Source: Rhodoblastus sp. 17X3 (GTDB lineage: Bacteria > Pseudomonadota > Alphaproteobacteria > Rhizobiales > Beijerinckiaceae). Taken from it: 64,000 bases of DNA. The translations under genes and the position numbers were made by a program. Below are positions 1-8,399 of this stretch, piece by piece. How positions within the stretch are numbered: position 1 is the stretch's first letter; each line of letters begins with the position of its first letter. The stretch spans positions 1-64,000 of the forward strand of contig NZ_JASHHX010000018.1 of NCBI RefSeq assembly GCF_030056575.1, given 5' to 3'. The notes below the pieces were generated by a model that worked only from the letters and a program-made list of their open reading frames with translations, made no database searches and had not been told where the DNA came from.

Positions 1-1
1 T

Positions 2-103
2 CGCGACAAGATGAAGGCGGTGCTGTCGGGCCAGTCCGACTCGGAAATGATCCTCGAGGAAGCCTCGCTGGAAACATCGAAAGAAGAGGTCGCCGCCGCC
101 TGA
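2..103 (+). CDS. C-terminal end of an unidentified protein (cut by window edge)
   Basis: An open frame enters from the left edge and stops at the TGA at 101-103, giving 33 residues that end in an acidic, alanine-rich tail (EEASLETSKEEVAAA). No family can be named from so short a piece. The gap of 87 bases to the malic enzyme gene holds a small GC stem-loop (6-bp arms at 123-128 and 135-140) without a T-run, so it could be a weak terminator or chance. Codon use agrees with the neighbours, and the frame is the only one that stays open with a normal protein composition. Confidence 0.5.
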   Translation, partial: RDKMKAVLSGQSDSEMILEEASLETSKEEVAAA

Positions 104-190
104 ACCCGATCAGGTCCACACGGCGCGGAATAAGCCGCGCGGGGGCCGCAGTCGCGATCTGACTGAATCATCACGAAGGAAAAGGCGGCC

Positions 191-2503
191 ATGTCGCAGA
201 ATCTCAAGGACGCAGCCCTGGACTATCACCGCTATCCGACGCCCGGAAAGATTTCCGTCGTGCCGACGAAAGCCATGGCGAACCAGCGCGACCTCGCGCT
301 CGCCTATTCCCCCGGCGTGGCGGAAGCTTGCCTTGCGATTGTCGAGGATCCGGACCAGGCCGACGAGATGACCTCGCGGTCCAATCTCGTCGCGGTGGTC
401 ACGAATGGCACGGCGGTGCTCGGCCTCGGCAATATCGGCCCGCTCGCGGGCAAGCCTGTCATGGAGGGCAAGGGCTGCCTCTTCAAGAAATTCGCGGGCA
501 TCGACGTGTTCGATATCGAACTGGCGGAGAATGATCCCGACGCGCTGATCGAGACCGTCGCCCGCATGGAGCCGACCTTCGGCGGCATCAATCTCGAAGA
601 CATCAAGTCGCCGGAATGCTTCTACATCGAGAAAAAGCTGCGCGAGCGCATGAAGATTCCGGTGTTCCATGACGACCAGCACGGAACGGCGATTGTCGCG
701 GCGGCCGCGATCCTGAACGGCCTCCAGCTGGTGGGCAAGGACCTCGACAAGGTGAAGCTGGTCGCCTCCGGCGCGGGCGCGGCGGCGCTGGCCTGCCTCG
801 ACCTCATCGTCAGCCTCGGCCTGCGGCGGGAGAACATCACCGTGACCGACGCGAAAGGCGTGGTCTATGTCGGACGCGGGGACGCCATGGACGAGAACAA
901 GGCGCGCTACGCTGTTGAAACCAACGCGCGCACGCTGGCTGACGTCATGGAAGGAGCCGATGTTTTCCTCGGCCTTTCGGCGGGCGGCGTGCTCAAGCCG
1001 GAAATGGTCCAGAAAATGGGTCCCGATCCGCTGATCTTCGCCATGGCCAATCCGACGCCTGAAATCCTGCCCGAGGAGGCGCTCGCCGTGCGATCTGACG
1101 CGATCCTTGGCACCGGGCGTTCGGACTATCCGAACCAGATCAACAATGTCCTCTGCTTCCCGTTCATTTTCCGAGGCGCGCTGGATTGCGGCGCGACGAC
1201 GATCAATGAGGAGATGAAGATCGCCACGGTGCGCGCGATCGCGGAGCTGGCCCATGCCGAAATTCCGGAGGCCGTCGCCAACGCCTATGGCGGCGCCGGC
1301 CTGCGCTTCGGGCGTGACTATCTCATTCCGACGCCTTTCGATCCGCGCCTTATCGAAATCGTCGCGCCGGCCGTGGCGAAAGCCGCGGCGGACTCGGGCG
1401 TGGCGCGCCGGCCGATCGCCGATCTGGCGGCCTATCGCGAAAAGCTCGGGCGGTTCGTCAACCTGTCCGGCAATGCGATGCGGCCGGTGTTCGCGCTCGC
1501 CAAGAAGCGCCCCCGGTCGGTGATCTATGCCGAGGGCGAGGACGAGCGCATTCTTCGGGCCGCGCAGGTGGTAGTGGACGAGGGCGTTGCGCGGCCTTTG
1601 CTGATCGGCAGGCCCGAGGCGATCCGGCAACGCATCGAGGATTTCGGCTTGCGCCTGAAGCTGGGCGTTAATTGTGATCTGGCCGATCCCAACGATCCGG
1701 ACGTCTATCGGCCTGCGGCACAGGACTATTACGCCACGCACAGCCGGCGCGGCGTATCGAACGCCTCCGCCCGCGGCCAGATGCGCGCTGGCGGCGCCTT
1801 GCTGGCGGCGACCCTGCTGCGGCTGAGTAAGGCCGACGCCATGCTCTGCGGCGTCACCGGGCGCACCTCGGATCATCTGGACGTCATCCGCGACGTCATC
1901 GGACTGCGCGAAGGCGTTCGGACGCTCGGCGTCATGCAGATGCTGATGCTGCAGGAGCGCCAGCTCTTCATCTGCGACACCCATGTCAACGAAAACCCTT
2001 CCGCCGAACAGATCGCGGAGATCGCCATCATGGCCGCCGAAACGGTGCGCCGTTTCGGCCAGACCGCGCGGGTCGCTCTGCTGTCGCATTCGAGTTTCGG
2101 CAGCTCGAACGCGACGAGCGCGGCCAAGATGCGCCACGCCCGGGAAATCGTGCTGTCGCGCGAGCCGACGCTGATGATTGAAGGCGAGATGCGCGGCGAC
2201 GCCGCCCTGTCGCCGGCCATTCTCGACAACGCCATGCCGGAATCGGACTTCGAGGGGCCGGCGAATATTCTGGTCATGCCGAACATCGAAGCGGCCAATA
2301 TTTCTTATAATTTGCTTCGGGTCGCGTCCGGAAACGGCATAACCGTCGGCGGCATATTGATGGGCGCGGCGAAACCGGCTCATATCCTGACGCCTTCGGC
2401 CACAGTCCGCCGCATCGTGAACATGACCGCGCTCGCTGTCGCCGATACCGCAGCCCAGGAAACGTCGCTATCGCCCGTCGCCGCCACACTGGTTCCGGCG
2501 TGA
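191..2503 (+). CDS. maeB: NAD(P)-dependent malic enzyme, MaeB type
   Basis: Oxidatively decarboxylates malate to pyruvate and CO2, linking C4-dicarboxylate use to acetyl-CoA and gluconeogenesis. The 770 residues match the usual length of the large bacterial malic enzymes. The N-terminal malic domain shows [29 protein letters not shown] and [10 protein letters not shown]; the NAD-binding domain follows near residues 165-420 with [20 protein letters not shown]. The last ~330 residues resemble phosphotransacetylase and are thought to be regulatory, not catalytic, in rhizobial DME/TME. The start ATG follows the purine-rich AAGGAAAAGGCGGCC. A second, clearly paralogous copy lies at 49456-51759. 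Whether this copy prefers NAD or NADP cannot be read safely. The NADH dehydrogenase gene begins 28 bases downstream, so the two are probably cotranscribed. Confidence 0.95.
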   Translation: MSQNLKDAALDYHRYPTPGKISVVPTKAMANQRDLALAYSPGVAEACLAIVEDPDQADEMTSRSNLVAVVTNGTAVLGLGNIGPLAGKPVMEGKGCLFKKFAGIDVFDIELAENDPDALIETVARMEPTFGGINLEDIKSPECFYIEKKLRERMKIPVFHDDQHGTAIVAAAAILNGLQLVGKDLDKVKLVASGAGAAALACLDLIVSLGLRRENITVTDAKGVVYVGRGDAMDENKARYAVETNARTLADVMEGADVFLGLSAGGVLKPEMVQKMGPDPLIFAMANPTPEILPEEALAVRSDAILGTGRSDYPNQINNVLCFPFIFRGALDCGATTINEEMKIATVRAIAELAHAEIPEAVANAYGGAGLRFGRDYLIPTPFDPRLIEIVAPAVAKAAADSGVARRPIADLAAYREKLGRFVNLSGNAMRPVFALAKKRPRSVIYAEGEDERILRAAQVVVDEGVARPLLIGRPEAIRQRIEDFGLRLKLGVNCDLADPNDPDVYRPAAQDYYATHSRRGVSNASARGQMRAGGALLAATLLRLSKADAMLCGVTGRTSDHLDVIRDVIGLREGVRTLGVMQMLMLQERQLFICDTHVNENPSAEQIAEIAIMAAETVRRFGQTARVALLSHSSFGSSNATSAAKMRHAREIVLSREPTLMIEGEMRGDAALSPAILDNAMPESDFEGPANILVMPNIEAANISYNLLRVASGNGITVGGILMGAAKPAHILTPSATVRRIVNMTALAVADTAAQETSLSPVAATLVPA

Positions 2504-2531
2504 GCGACGCGAGCCATCATCGGAGCGCAAC

Positions 2532-3866
2532 ATGACCGACGCAGGACCGCGTTTGGAACACGGCCATCGTGTCGTCATCGTCGGCGGCGGCGCCGGCGGC
2601 CTCGAACTTGCGACGAGGCTCGGCGACAAGTTCGGACGCAGCGGCGTCCTCGACGTTTCGCTGATCGAGCGAAGCCGCACCCATGTCTGGAAGCCGAAAC
2701 TTCACGAAATCGCGGCGGGCAGCATGGACATGTCGGCGCATGAGGTGAACTATCTCGCCCATTCGCACTGGCATGGCTTCCATTATCGCATCGGCGAGAT
2801 GATCGGCCTCGACCGCGCGCGACGCGAGGTTCATGTGGCGCCCTATCTGGATTCGGAGGGCAGGGAGGTCACGCCGGAACGCTCCTTCGGCTATGACACG
2901 CTGGTGATCGCGATCGGCAGCCAGAGCAATGATTTCGGCACGCCGGGCGTGAAGGAATTCGGCATGAAGCTGGAAAGCCAGGACGACGCGGCGAAATTCC
3001 ACGAAGCCATGGTCAACGCCTGCATCCGCGCCCATGCCCAGCAGACGCCCCTGCGCCCGGAGCAGCTGAAGGTTGCGATCATCGGCGCCGGGGCGACCGG
3101 CGTTGAACTCGCGGCGGAACTGCATCGGACGACGCGCGAGGTCGTCGCCTATGGCCTCGACCGGGTGGATCCGGACAAGGACCTCAAGGTCACGCTGCTG
3201 GAGGCGGCGGACCGCATTCTGCCGTCGCTGCCGCCGCGTCTGTCGGCGGCGTCGGAAGAATTGCTGGCCGGCCTCGGCGTGCAGGTTCTGACTCGCGCCA
3301 AGGTCGCGCAGGTGTTGCGCGATGGCGTCGAGCTGGACGACGGGCGCGTCATTCCGGCGGAACTCGTGGTTTGGGCCGCCGGCGTCAAGGCGGCGGATTT
3401 CCTGAAGGATATCGACGGTCTCGAAACCAACCGCATCAACCAGCTGGTCGTCAGGCCGACTCTGCAAACGACGCGCGACGACAATATTTTCAGTTTCGGC
3501 GACTGCGCCGCCTGCCCATGGATTGGGCGCGACGCCATCGTGCCGCCGAGGGCGCAGGCCGCGCACCAGCAGGCCTCGCATCTCTACGCCCAGTTCAAGC
3601 GCATGCTTGCCGGCAAGCCGTTGCAGGATTTCCAATACCGCGACTTCGGCTCGCTCGTCTCATTGGGCGAATACAGCACGGTCGGCAACATGATGGGCGG
3701 CCTGATCGGCGGAAGCCTCATGGTCGAGGGACTGTTCGCGCGCATGATGTATCTGTCGCTCTACAAGATGCACGAGCTGGCGCTTCACGGCCCGGCCAAG
3801 GCGACTCTCGACACGATGGCGCGCATCATCACGCGGCGCACAGAGCCGCATGTGAAGCTGCATTGA
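2532..3866 (+). CDS. ndh: Type II NADH:quinone oxidoreductase (NDH-2) family FAD protein
   Basis: A non-proton-pumping NADH dehydrogenase would pass electrons from NADH to quinone at the inner membrane face. The 444 residues carry two dinucleotide folds: VVIVGGGAGGLELATRLGD near residue 13 for FAD and VAIIGAGATGVELAAELH near residue 178 for NADH, followed by the LVVWAAGVKA segment and the FSFGDCAACP region that contacts the flavin. The C-terminal quarter has the amphipathic character expected for membrane contact (LMVEGLFARMMYLSLYKMHELALHG). A good ribosome site (GGAGCGCAAC) precedes the ATG. Placement 28 bases after a malic enzyme suggests NADH reoxidation during malate use, which is inference. 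Sulfide:quinone reductase is a less likely alternative because the redox-cysteine pattern is absent. Confidence 0.88.
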   Translation: MTDAGPRLEHGHRVVIVGGGAGGLELATRLGDKFGRSGVLDVSLIERSRTHVWKPKLHEIAAGSMDMSAHEVNYLAHSHWHGFHYRIGEMIGLDRARREVHVAPYLDSEGREVTPERSFGYDTLVIAIGSQSNDFGTPGVKEFGMKLESQDDAAKFHEAMVNACIRAHAQQTPLRPEQLKVAIIGAGATGVELAAELHRTTREVVAYGLDRVDPDKDLKVTLLEAADRILPSLPPRLSAASEELLAGLGVQVLTRAKVAQVLRDGVELDDGRVIPAELVVWAAGVKAADFLKDIDGLETNRINQLVVRPTLQTTRDDNIFSFGDCAACPWIGRDAIVPPRAQAAHQQASHLYAQFKRMLAGKPLQDFQYRDFGSLVSLGEYSTVGNMMGGLIGGSLMVEGLFARMMYLSLYKMHELALHGPAKATLDTMARIITRRTEPHVKLH

Positions 3867-4033
3867 AGCCCGGTGGCGGGGACATGGCGCGCCAGACCCG
3901 CGCCGCAAGTCCTTGCGACGAATGGCCCGCCCATAGACATCTTCTCCTCCCGAGAAACGCGCGCCATGATGGGGCTGCCAGGCCGCGCCGGACCCGTCGG
4001 CCTTGTCGCCCGGGAAGATATTGGATCATTCCG

Positions 4034-5854
4034 ATGAGGAGCCCGCCGTCGTCCGTTTCCGCAGGCGCCGCCACCGCGCCCTGGGGTTCGACGCGGCGGC
4101 TTTGCCGGCGCGCGCTGTTCGCGGCGGCCAGCCTCGCGCTGGTGGCCCTCGCTGGCTGGCTCGGCTACGCGTTCGCCCTGCGCCTCGGGTTGCAGCGCCT
4201 CCACGAACTCGCCGTGCAGCGTCTCGAAGTGGAGGCGACCCGGCTCGACGGCGAGCTGGCGCGTTTCGAGTTCCTGCCCTCGCTGCTGGAGGCGTCGCCC
4301 AACATATTCCAGCTGCTCGACAACCCGGACAATGCGGATCTTCAGCGTTCGGCAAGCGTCTATCTCGAATCGATCAACGCCGTGGCGGGCGCCGCAAATC
4401 TCTATATCGTCGACGCCGCGGGCCTGACTCTGGCGGCCGCGGATTTCAACCAGCCCGGCACGCCGCTCGGCCGGAGCCTGTCCTTCCGTCCCTATGTCGT
4501 CGACGCGCTGGGGTCAGGCCGGGGGCGTTTCTTCGGCGTAGGCATCACCAGCGGGCGGCCCGGATATTACCAGTCCTACGCGTTGTCGGCAGGAGGGAAA
4601 ACGCGCGGGGTGGCGGCGGTCAAGGTCAATCTCGATTCGATCGAACGCGGCTGGCAGGATGGCGTCGGCGATATTCTGCTCGTGGACGAGCATGACGTCG
4701 CCATATTGGTGTCGCGCGACGATTGGCGCTATCGCCCGATCCGGCCCTTGTCATTGCACGCGCTGGAGGAGATCGCCAAAGCGCGGCCCTATGGCGGCGC
4801 CGATCTGAAGCCGCTCGGATGGGTCGAGAAGGCCGAGGTCGGCGACAATTCGGCCCGCATTGTGACGGGTGACGGCCACGCCTTCATGACCAGCGCACGC
4901 AAAGTCAATGGCGGGGCGTGGCGTCTGATCGTTCTGGACGACGAAGCGGCGACCCGGCAAAAGGCGCTGCTCGTCGGCGGGCTGGCCGGGCTCAGCGCGG
5001 CGGTGCTGCTGCTGGCGCTGAAGATCGCGGACCAGCGCCGACGCGAAACTCGCCAGAAGCTGGCGAGCCGCGCCGCGCTGCAGGCGGCCAATGACATGCT
5101 CGAAATCAAGGTGCAGGAACGCACGGCGGCGCTTCGCGCGGCGCAGGGCGAACTGGTGCACGCCGGCAAGCTCGCAACACTCGGGCAGATGTCGGCGGGC
5201 ATCGTTCATGAACTGAACCAGCCGCTCGCCGCGATCCAGACGACGGCGGACAACGCCGCCGTGCTGATGGAGCGGGGCCATTATGACGACGCCCGCGACA
5301 ATGTCGCCCGCATCGGCGCCCTCATTCGCAGGATGGGGCGGCTGACCGGACAATTGCGGGTCTTCGCCTATAAGTCGGACGATCTGCTCGAAGAGGTCAA
5401 TATCGACAAGGTTCTCCAGTCGTCGCTGTCTCTTCTGCGCGCGCGCATCAGGGACGCAGCGATAGAGGTGACCACATCGGTCGATCCCGGCCTGCTTGTT
5501 GTCGCCAACGAGGCGCGGCTGGAGCAGGTTTTCACCAATGTGCTCGCCAACGCCATCGACGCGGTCGAAACCGTCGAGGAAAAAGCCATCGACATTCGCG
5601 CCGCGCGGCAGGGCGGCGAAGGCGTCATCGTCATCGCCAACAACGGCCCCTGCGTTCCGCCCGACATGCTCCCGCGCCTGTTCGAGCCCTTCGTGACGTC
5701 GAAGCCGCCGGGCAAGGGGCTGGGGCTTGGCCTGATGCTTTGCGACCATATCGTTCGCTCCTTCGGCGGCAGGGTGACTGCGCGCAATCTCGCCCCGACA
5801 GGCGTCCAATTCGTGATTGAGATCCCTGTTCGCGACTCTGCGGAGGGCGTGTGA
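4034..5854 (+). CDS. dctB: C4-dicarboxylate sensor histidine kinase DctB
   Basis: Membrane sensor kinase of the DctB/DctD pair, which detects succinate, malate or fumarate in the periplasm. From the ATG at 4034 it has 606 residues, close to known DctB. A first membrane helix spans about residues 26-48, then a periplasmic sensor of roughly 260 residues with the DctB-type PAS fold sequence (FRPYVVDALGSGRGRFFGVG, YYQSYALS), and a second helix near 312-334. After a coiled coil (~345-375) come the H-box GIVHELNQPLAAIQ with the phosphorylated His near 392, the N-box NVLANAIDAV and the G-box GKGLGLGLML. The frame is open far upstream, but no sequence there resembles the family, so the ATG next to the first helix was chosen. 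It overlaps dctD by TGATG. Confidence 0.93.
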   Translation: MRSPPSSVSAGAATAPWGSTRRLCRRALFAAASLALVALAGWLGYAFALRLGLQRLHELAVQRLEVEATRLDGELARFEFLPSLLEASPNIFQLLDNPDNADLQRSASVYLESINAVAGAANLYIVDAAGLTLAAADFNQPGTPLGRSLSFRPYVVDALGSGRGRFFGVGITSGRPGYYQSYALSAGGKTRGVAAVKVNLDSIERGWQDGVGDILLVDEHDVAILVSRDDWRYRPIRPLSLHALEEIAKARPYGGADLKPLGWVEKAEVGDNSARIVTGDGHAFMTSARKVNGGAWRLIVLDDEAATRQKALLVGGLAGLSAAVLLLALKIADQRRRETRQKLASRAALQAANDMLEIKVQERTAALRAAQGELVHAGKLATLGQMSAGIVHELNQPLAAIQTTADNAAVLMERGHYDDARDNVARIGALIRRMGRLTGQLRVFAYKSDDLLEEVNIDKVLQSSLSLLRARIRDAAIEVTTSVDPGLLVVANEARLEQVFTNVLANAIDAVETVEEKAIDIRAARQGGEGVIVIANNGPCVPPDMLPRLFEPFVTSKPPGKGLGLGLMLCDHIVRSFGGRVTARNLAPTGVQFVIEIPVRDSAEGV

Positions 5855-7215
5855 TGATCGACCAGCTTTCGATCGGCGTGATTTATGTCGAGGACGACGA
5901 CGACGTCCGCATCGGCGCCGTCCAGGCCCTCAAGCTTGCAGGAATCGACGTGCTGGCTTTTTCGTCCGCCGAACGGGCGGCGCCTTCAATCCGCGTGGAC
6001 ATGCCCTTCGTCGTCGTCTCCGATGTGCGCCTTGGCGGCAAGAGCGGGCTGGAGTTTCTGTCGAGCCTGCGCCGGACCGATCCCGAGCTTCCGGTCATTC
6101 TGGTCACGGCGCATGGCGATATTTCCATGGCTGTCGCGGCAATGCGGTCAGGGGCCTATGATTTCATCGAAAAGCCCTGCTCGTCGGAGCAGCTGGTCAC
6201 GGTGGTGCGCCGCGCCGCCGAAAAGCGGCGGTTGACGCTGGAAGTCCGCGCGCTGCGATCCGAACTCGCCGACCAGCGCGGAATCGAGAAAACCCTGATC
6301 GGGCGCTCGCCGCAAATCCAGAAAGTCCGGCGGCTCATCTCGACCCTCGCGGCGGCGAGCGTCGATGTCATGATCTATGGCGAGACGGGAACGGGCAAGG
6401 ATGTCGTCGCCAATTGTCTGCACAATCACAGCGCGAGACGGAGCGCCCATTATGTCGCCGTGAACTGCGGCGGACTCCCTGAGTCCCTCGTCGAGAGCGA
6501 ATTGTTCGGCCATGAGGTCGGCGCCTTCACCGGCGCGATCCGCCAGAGGATCGGCAAGCTGGAATATGCCAATGGCGGCACGCTTTTTCTCGATGAGATC
6601 GAGAGCATGCCCTTGAGCGTGCAGGTGAAATTGCTGCGTGCGCTTCAGGAGCGCACGATCGAGCGGGTCGGCTCGAACAAGCCCATTCCGTTTGATTGCC
6701 GCATCGTCGCCGCGAGCAAGGCGGACCTGCTTCAGTTGAGCGAAAGGAAGCTGTTCCGCTCCGATCTCTATTACCGGCTCGGCGTCGCCTTTATCGAATT
6801 GCCGCCTTTGCGCGAACGCCGCGAGGACATCACGCTGCTGTTCGAACATTTCACGCTGGAAGCGGCGCGACGGTTCGAATGCGACGCGCCCATTGCCGAT
6901 GAAAAGCTGGTCTCGCGGCTGCTGTCCTATGCCTGGCCGGGAAATGTCCGCGAGCTTCGCAATGTCGCCGACCGCTTCGTGCTCGGCGTCCTGAACGACA
7001 CGATGATCGGGACCCCGGAACTCGGAGCGGCCGATCATTCCCTGCCGCGCCAGCTCGAAACGGTCGAGCGGGCGATCGTGGAAGACGCCTTGCGGAGAAA
7101 GAAAGGCGATATCAACGCGGCGGCGACGCTCCTGAGCGTCCCCAAGCAAACCCTCTACGACAAGATCAAACGGCTCTCGATCGACGTTGAGGCGATCAGG
7201 GGGCATGCGGGGTGA
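5854..7215 (+). CDS. dctD: C4-dicarboxylate response regulator DctD (sigma-54 activator)
   Basis: NtrC-class activator that, once phosphorylated by DctB, drives sigma-54 promoters of dicarboxylate transport genes. Of 453 residues, the first ~120 form the receiver with acidic cluster EDDDD and acceptor Asp in VVVSDVRLGG. The AAA+ domain carries Walker A GETGTGKD near residue 178, the intact sigma-54 loop GAFTGA, Walker B GGTLFLDEIE and the C-terminal Fis-type helix-turn-helix (GDINAAATLLSVPKQTLYDKIK). The ATG at 5854 overlaps the dctB stop; a GTG one codon earlier is possible. No dctA or TRAP transporter gene is in the window, so the target operon must lie elsewhere. No sigma-54 promoter was noticed nearby. 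Confidence 0.94.
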   Translation: MIDQLSIGVIYVEDDDDVRIGAVQALKLAGIDVLAFSSAERAAPSIRVDMPFVVVSDVRLGGKSGLEFLSSLRRTDPELPVILVTAHGDISMAVAAMRSGAYDFIEKPCSSEQLVTVVRRAAEKRRLTLEVRALRSELADQRGIEKTLIGRSPQIQKVRRLISTLAAASVDVMIYGETGTGKDVVANCLHNHSARRSAHYVAVNCGGLPESLVESELFGHEVGAFTGAIRQRIGKLEYANGGTLFLDEIESMPLSVQVKLLRALQERTIERVGSNKPIPFDCRIVAASKADLLQLSERKLFRSDLYYRLGVAFIELPPLRERREDITLLFEHFTLEAARRFECDAPIADEKLVSRLLSYAWPGNVRELRNVADRFVLGVLNDTMIGTPELGAADHSLPRQLETVERAIVEDALRRKKGDINAAATLLSVPKQTLYDKIKRLSIDVEAIRGHAG

Positions 7216-7272
7216 GGGGCGCCCGTCGTGCGGCAGTCTGGCGGGACGCCGTCGCCACGCAGCGGATAGCCG

Positions 7273-7298
7273 CGGCGGCGGCCCGCCGGTCGCCGCCG
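7273..7298. terminator. GC hairpin between dctD and a convergent small gene
   Basis: Arms CGGCGGCG (7273-7280) and CGCCGCCG (7291-7298) pair perfectly around a 10-base loop. It lies 58 bases after the dctD stop and before the end of the opposite-strand small gene. No long T-run follows on the plus strand (AAGCTCATTCTT), so it is a weak candidate. Confidence 0.35.
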
Positions 7299-7363
7299 AA
7301 GCTCATTCTTCCCCAAATCTTATGTTACCGGTAGTATGTCAGCGTGCTTCAACGTGGAAGCGA

Positions 7364-7666
7364 TCAGCTGTAAACTCGACTCGTACTGGGCAGGACGCTG
7401 CGAATACGCTCGCCTTCGACCCACGTGAAAGCGGCGGCGTCGTCAGCCACCTGGATCTCCTGCTCAACGATCAATTGATCGCAAAGCATGACGCAAATCG
7501 CGTCGATGGGCGCGGTCGTGTCGTTTTCCTCGGTCATGCGGTCGATGGAGATTTCGCCCATTTCCTCGCCGTCGACCATGTGGATGATGAAGACTTCCTC
7601 GTGGCCGGGAATGCCATGGGCGTTCACCCGGAAGGTTTCCCCCTTGTATTGAAATTCACGGATCAT
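7364..7666 (-). CDS. Small hypothetical protein, 100 aa
   Basis: Unrecognised. The product is an acidic, soluble 100-residue protein with no membrane helix or signal; it begins MIREFQYKGETFRVNAHG and contains a beta-rich looking first half (EEVFIIHMVDGEEMGEISID) and a helical middle (APIDAICVMLCDQLIVEQEI). The ATG is preceded by GGGACCAGAGAG, a fair ribosome site. It lies alone between convergent dctD and 366 bases without a clear gene, so the context gives no hint of function. Protein-like composition and the ribosome site support a real gene; a chance ORF is the alternative. Confidence 0.6.
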   Translation of the reverse strand: MIREFQYKGETFRVNAHGIPGHEEVFIIHMVDGEEMGEISIDRMTEENDTTAPIDAICVMLCDQLIVEQEIQVADDAAAFTWVEGERIRSVLPSTSRVYS

Positions 7667-8032
7667 CTCTCTGGTCCCTACAGCGCGTTATTCAATTCGG
7701 CCTTCACGGCCGTTTTACGAGGCGCGACGGTCGATGCCCTCTCTCAGCGCGCCAAGACCAGAGATTTAACATGATCGAGGGGAAAACGGATGACCAAAGC
7801 TTTGGCATGGCGATGGCGCGCGGGCGTGTCGGAATCCCGTCAAGGACGCCGCAGACGGGTGATTAATTGGCGAGCAGTTGAGCGGTCGTTTACCCGGCGC
7901 CAGCAGCGATACAATGCGCGCTCGGAAGGTGGTCACATAGATGTGAAGTCTTGTCGGTCGATATTCGTTTGCGCTGGCAAAACCCGATTTTATGCTCGAC
8001 GCCCTTCGGGGAGCGAATTCGTGCAGGCGACA
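7667..8032. other. Intergenic region without a recognisable gene
   Basis: No frame here has a convincing protein composition. A short palindromic stem (CGGCC and GGCCG around 7700-7713, followed by TTTTA) is the only structure noticed. The region upstream of the minus-strand small gene presumably holds its promoter, but no confident -35/-10 pair was found. Confidence 0.5.
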
Positions 8033-8254
8033 ATGACGGCCGCGTTTTTTGTGACGAGCGATCTCGATCTCGCGCTGACGAGAGTCGCGGAGGGCCGCCC
8101 CGTGCTCTATTGCGGCCCGCATCAGGGCGTGTTCCGCTTCGAAAGCGTCAAGGCCGTCGCGCTGAGGCGCTTTCGCGCCTCACCCCGGCGCGGCCTGCTC
8201 GGCCTGCCCGAGGGCCAGGAAGCCGCCTTCCGCAGATTCCTCGCTGGCGTGTGA
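8033..8254 (+). CDS. Small hypothetical protein, 73 aa
   Basis: Unrecognised. The 73 residues starting MTAAFFVTSDLDLALTRVAE have an ordinary alphaproteobacterial composition: a hydrophobic and acidic N-terminal half, then an arginine-rich segment (LRRFRASPRRGLLGLPEG) and a closing FRRFLAGV. A GTG in the same frame four codons earlier (8021) is an alternative start; the ribosome site is weak for both. It lies downstream of nothing obvious and converges on the AIPR-family gene. The frame stays open further upstream, but that part looks non-coding. It may be a genuine orphan gene or a remnant. Confidence 0.4.
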   Translation: MTAAFFVTSDLDLALTRVAEGRPVLYCGPHQGVFRFESVKAVALRRFRASPRRGLLGLPEGQEAAFRRFLAGV

Positions 8255-8399
8255 GGGGCGGTCCTCTCGTCGTCGCGAGCGCGCGCTGAGGAGGATACGC
8301 GGGGCAGGGCCGTCGATCTCACTGTCCGGCTATCAAATAGCGCAATTCATTATCAATTCATCGTAATTCCGCAGGAATATTGGCACGTGAGTCGAGTGT

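Noticed and set aside
3371-4033. N-terminal extension of DctB
   Set aside because: The frame is open across the end of ndh, but the translation is arginine-rich with no membrane or family features; the ATG at 4034 gives the correct N-terminus.
7766-8122. Minus-strand ORF of 118 residues in the accessory stretch
   Set aside because: Composition is rich in Arg, Ser and His without protein-like pattern and it runs opposite to a better small ORF.
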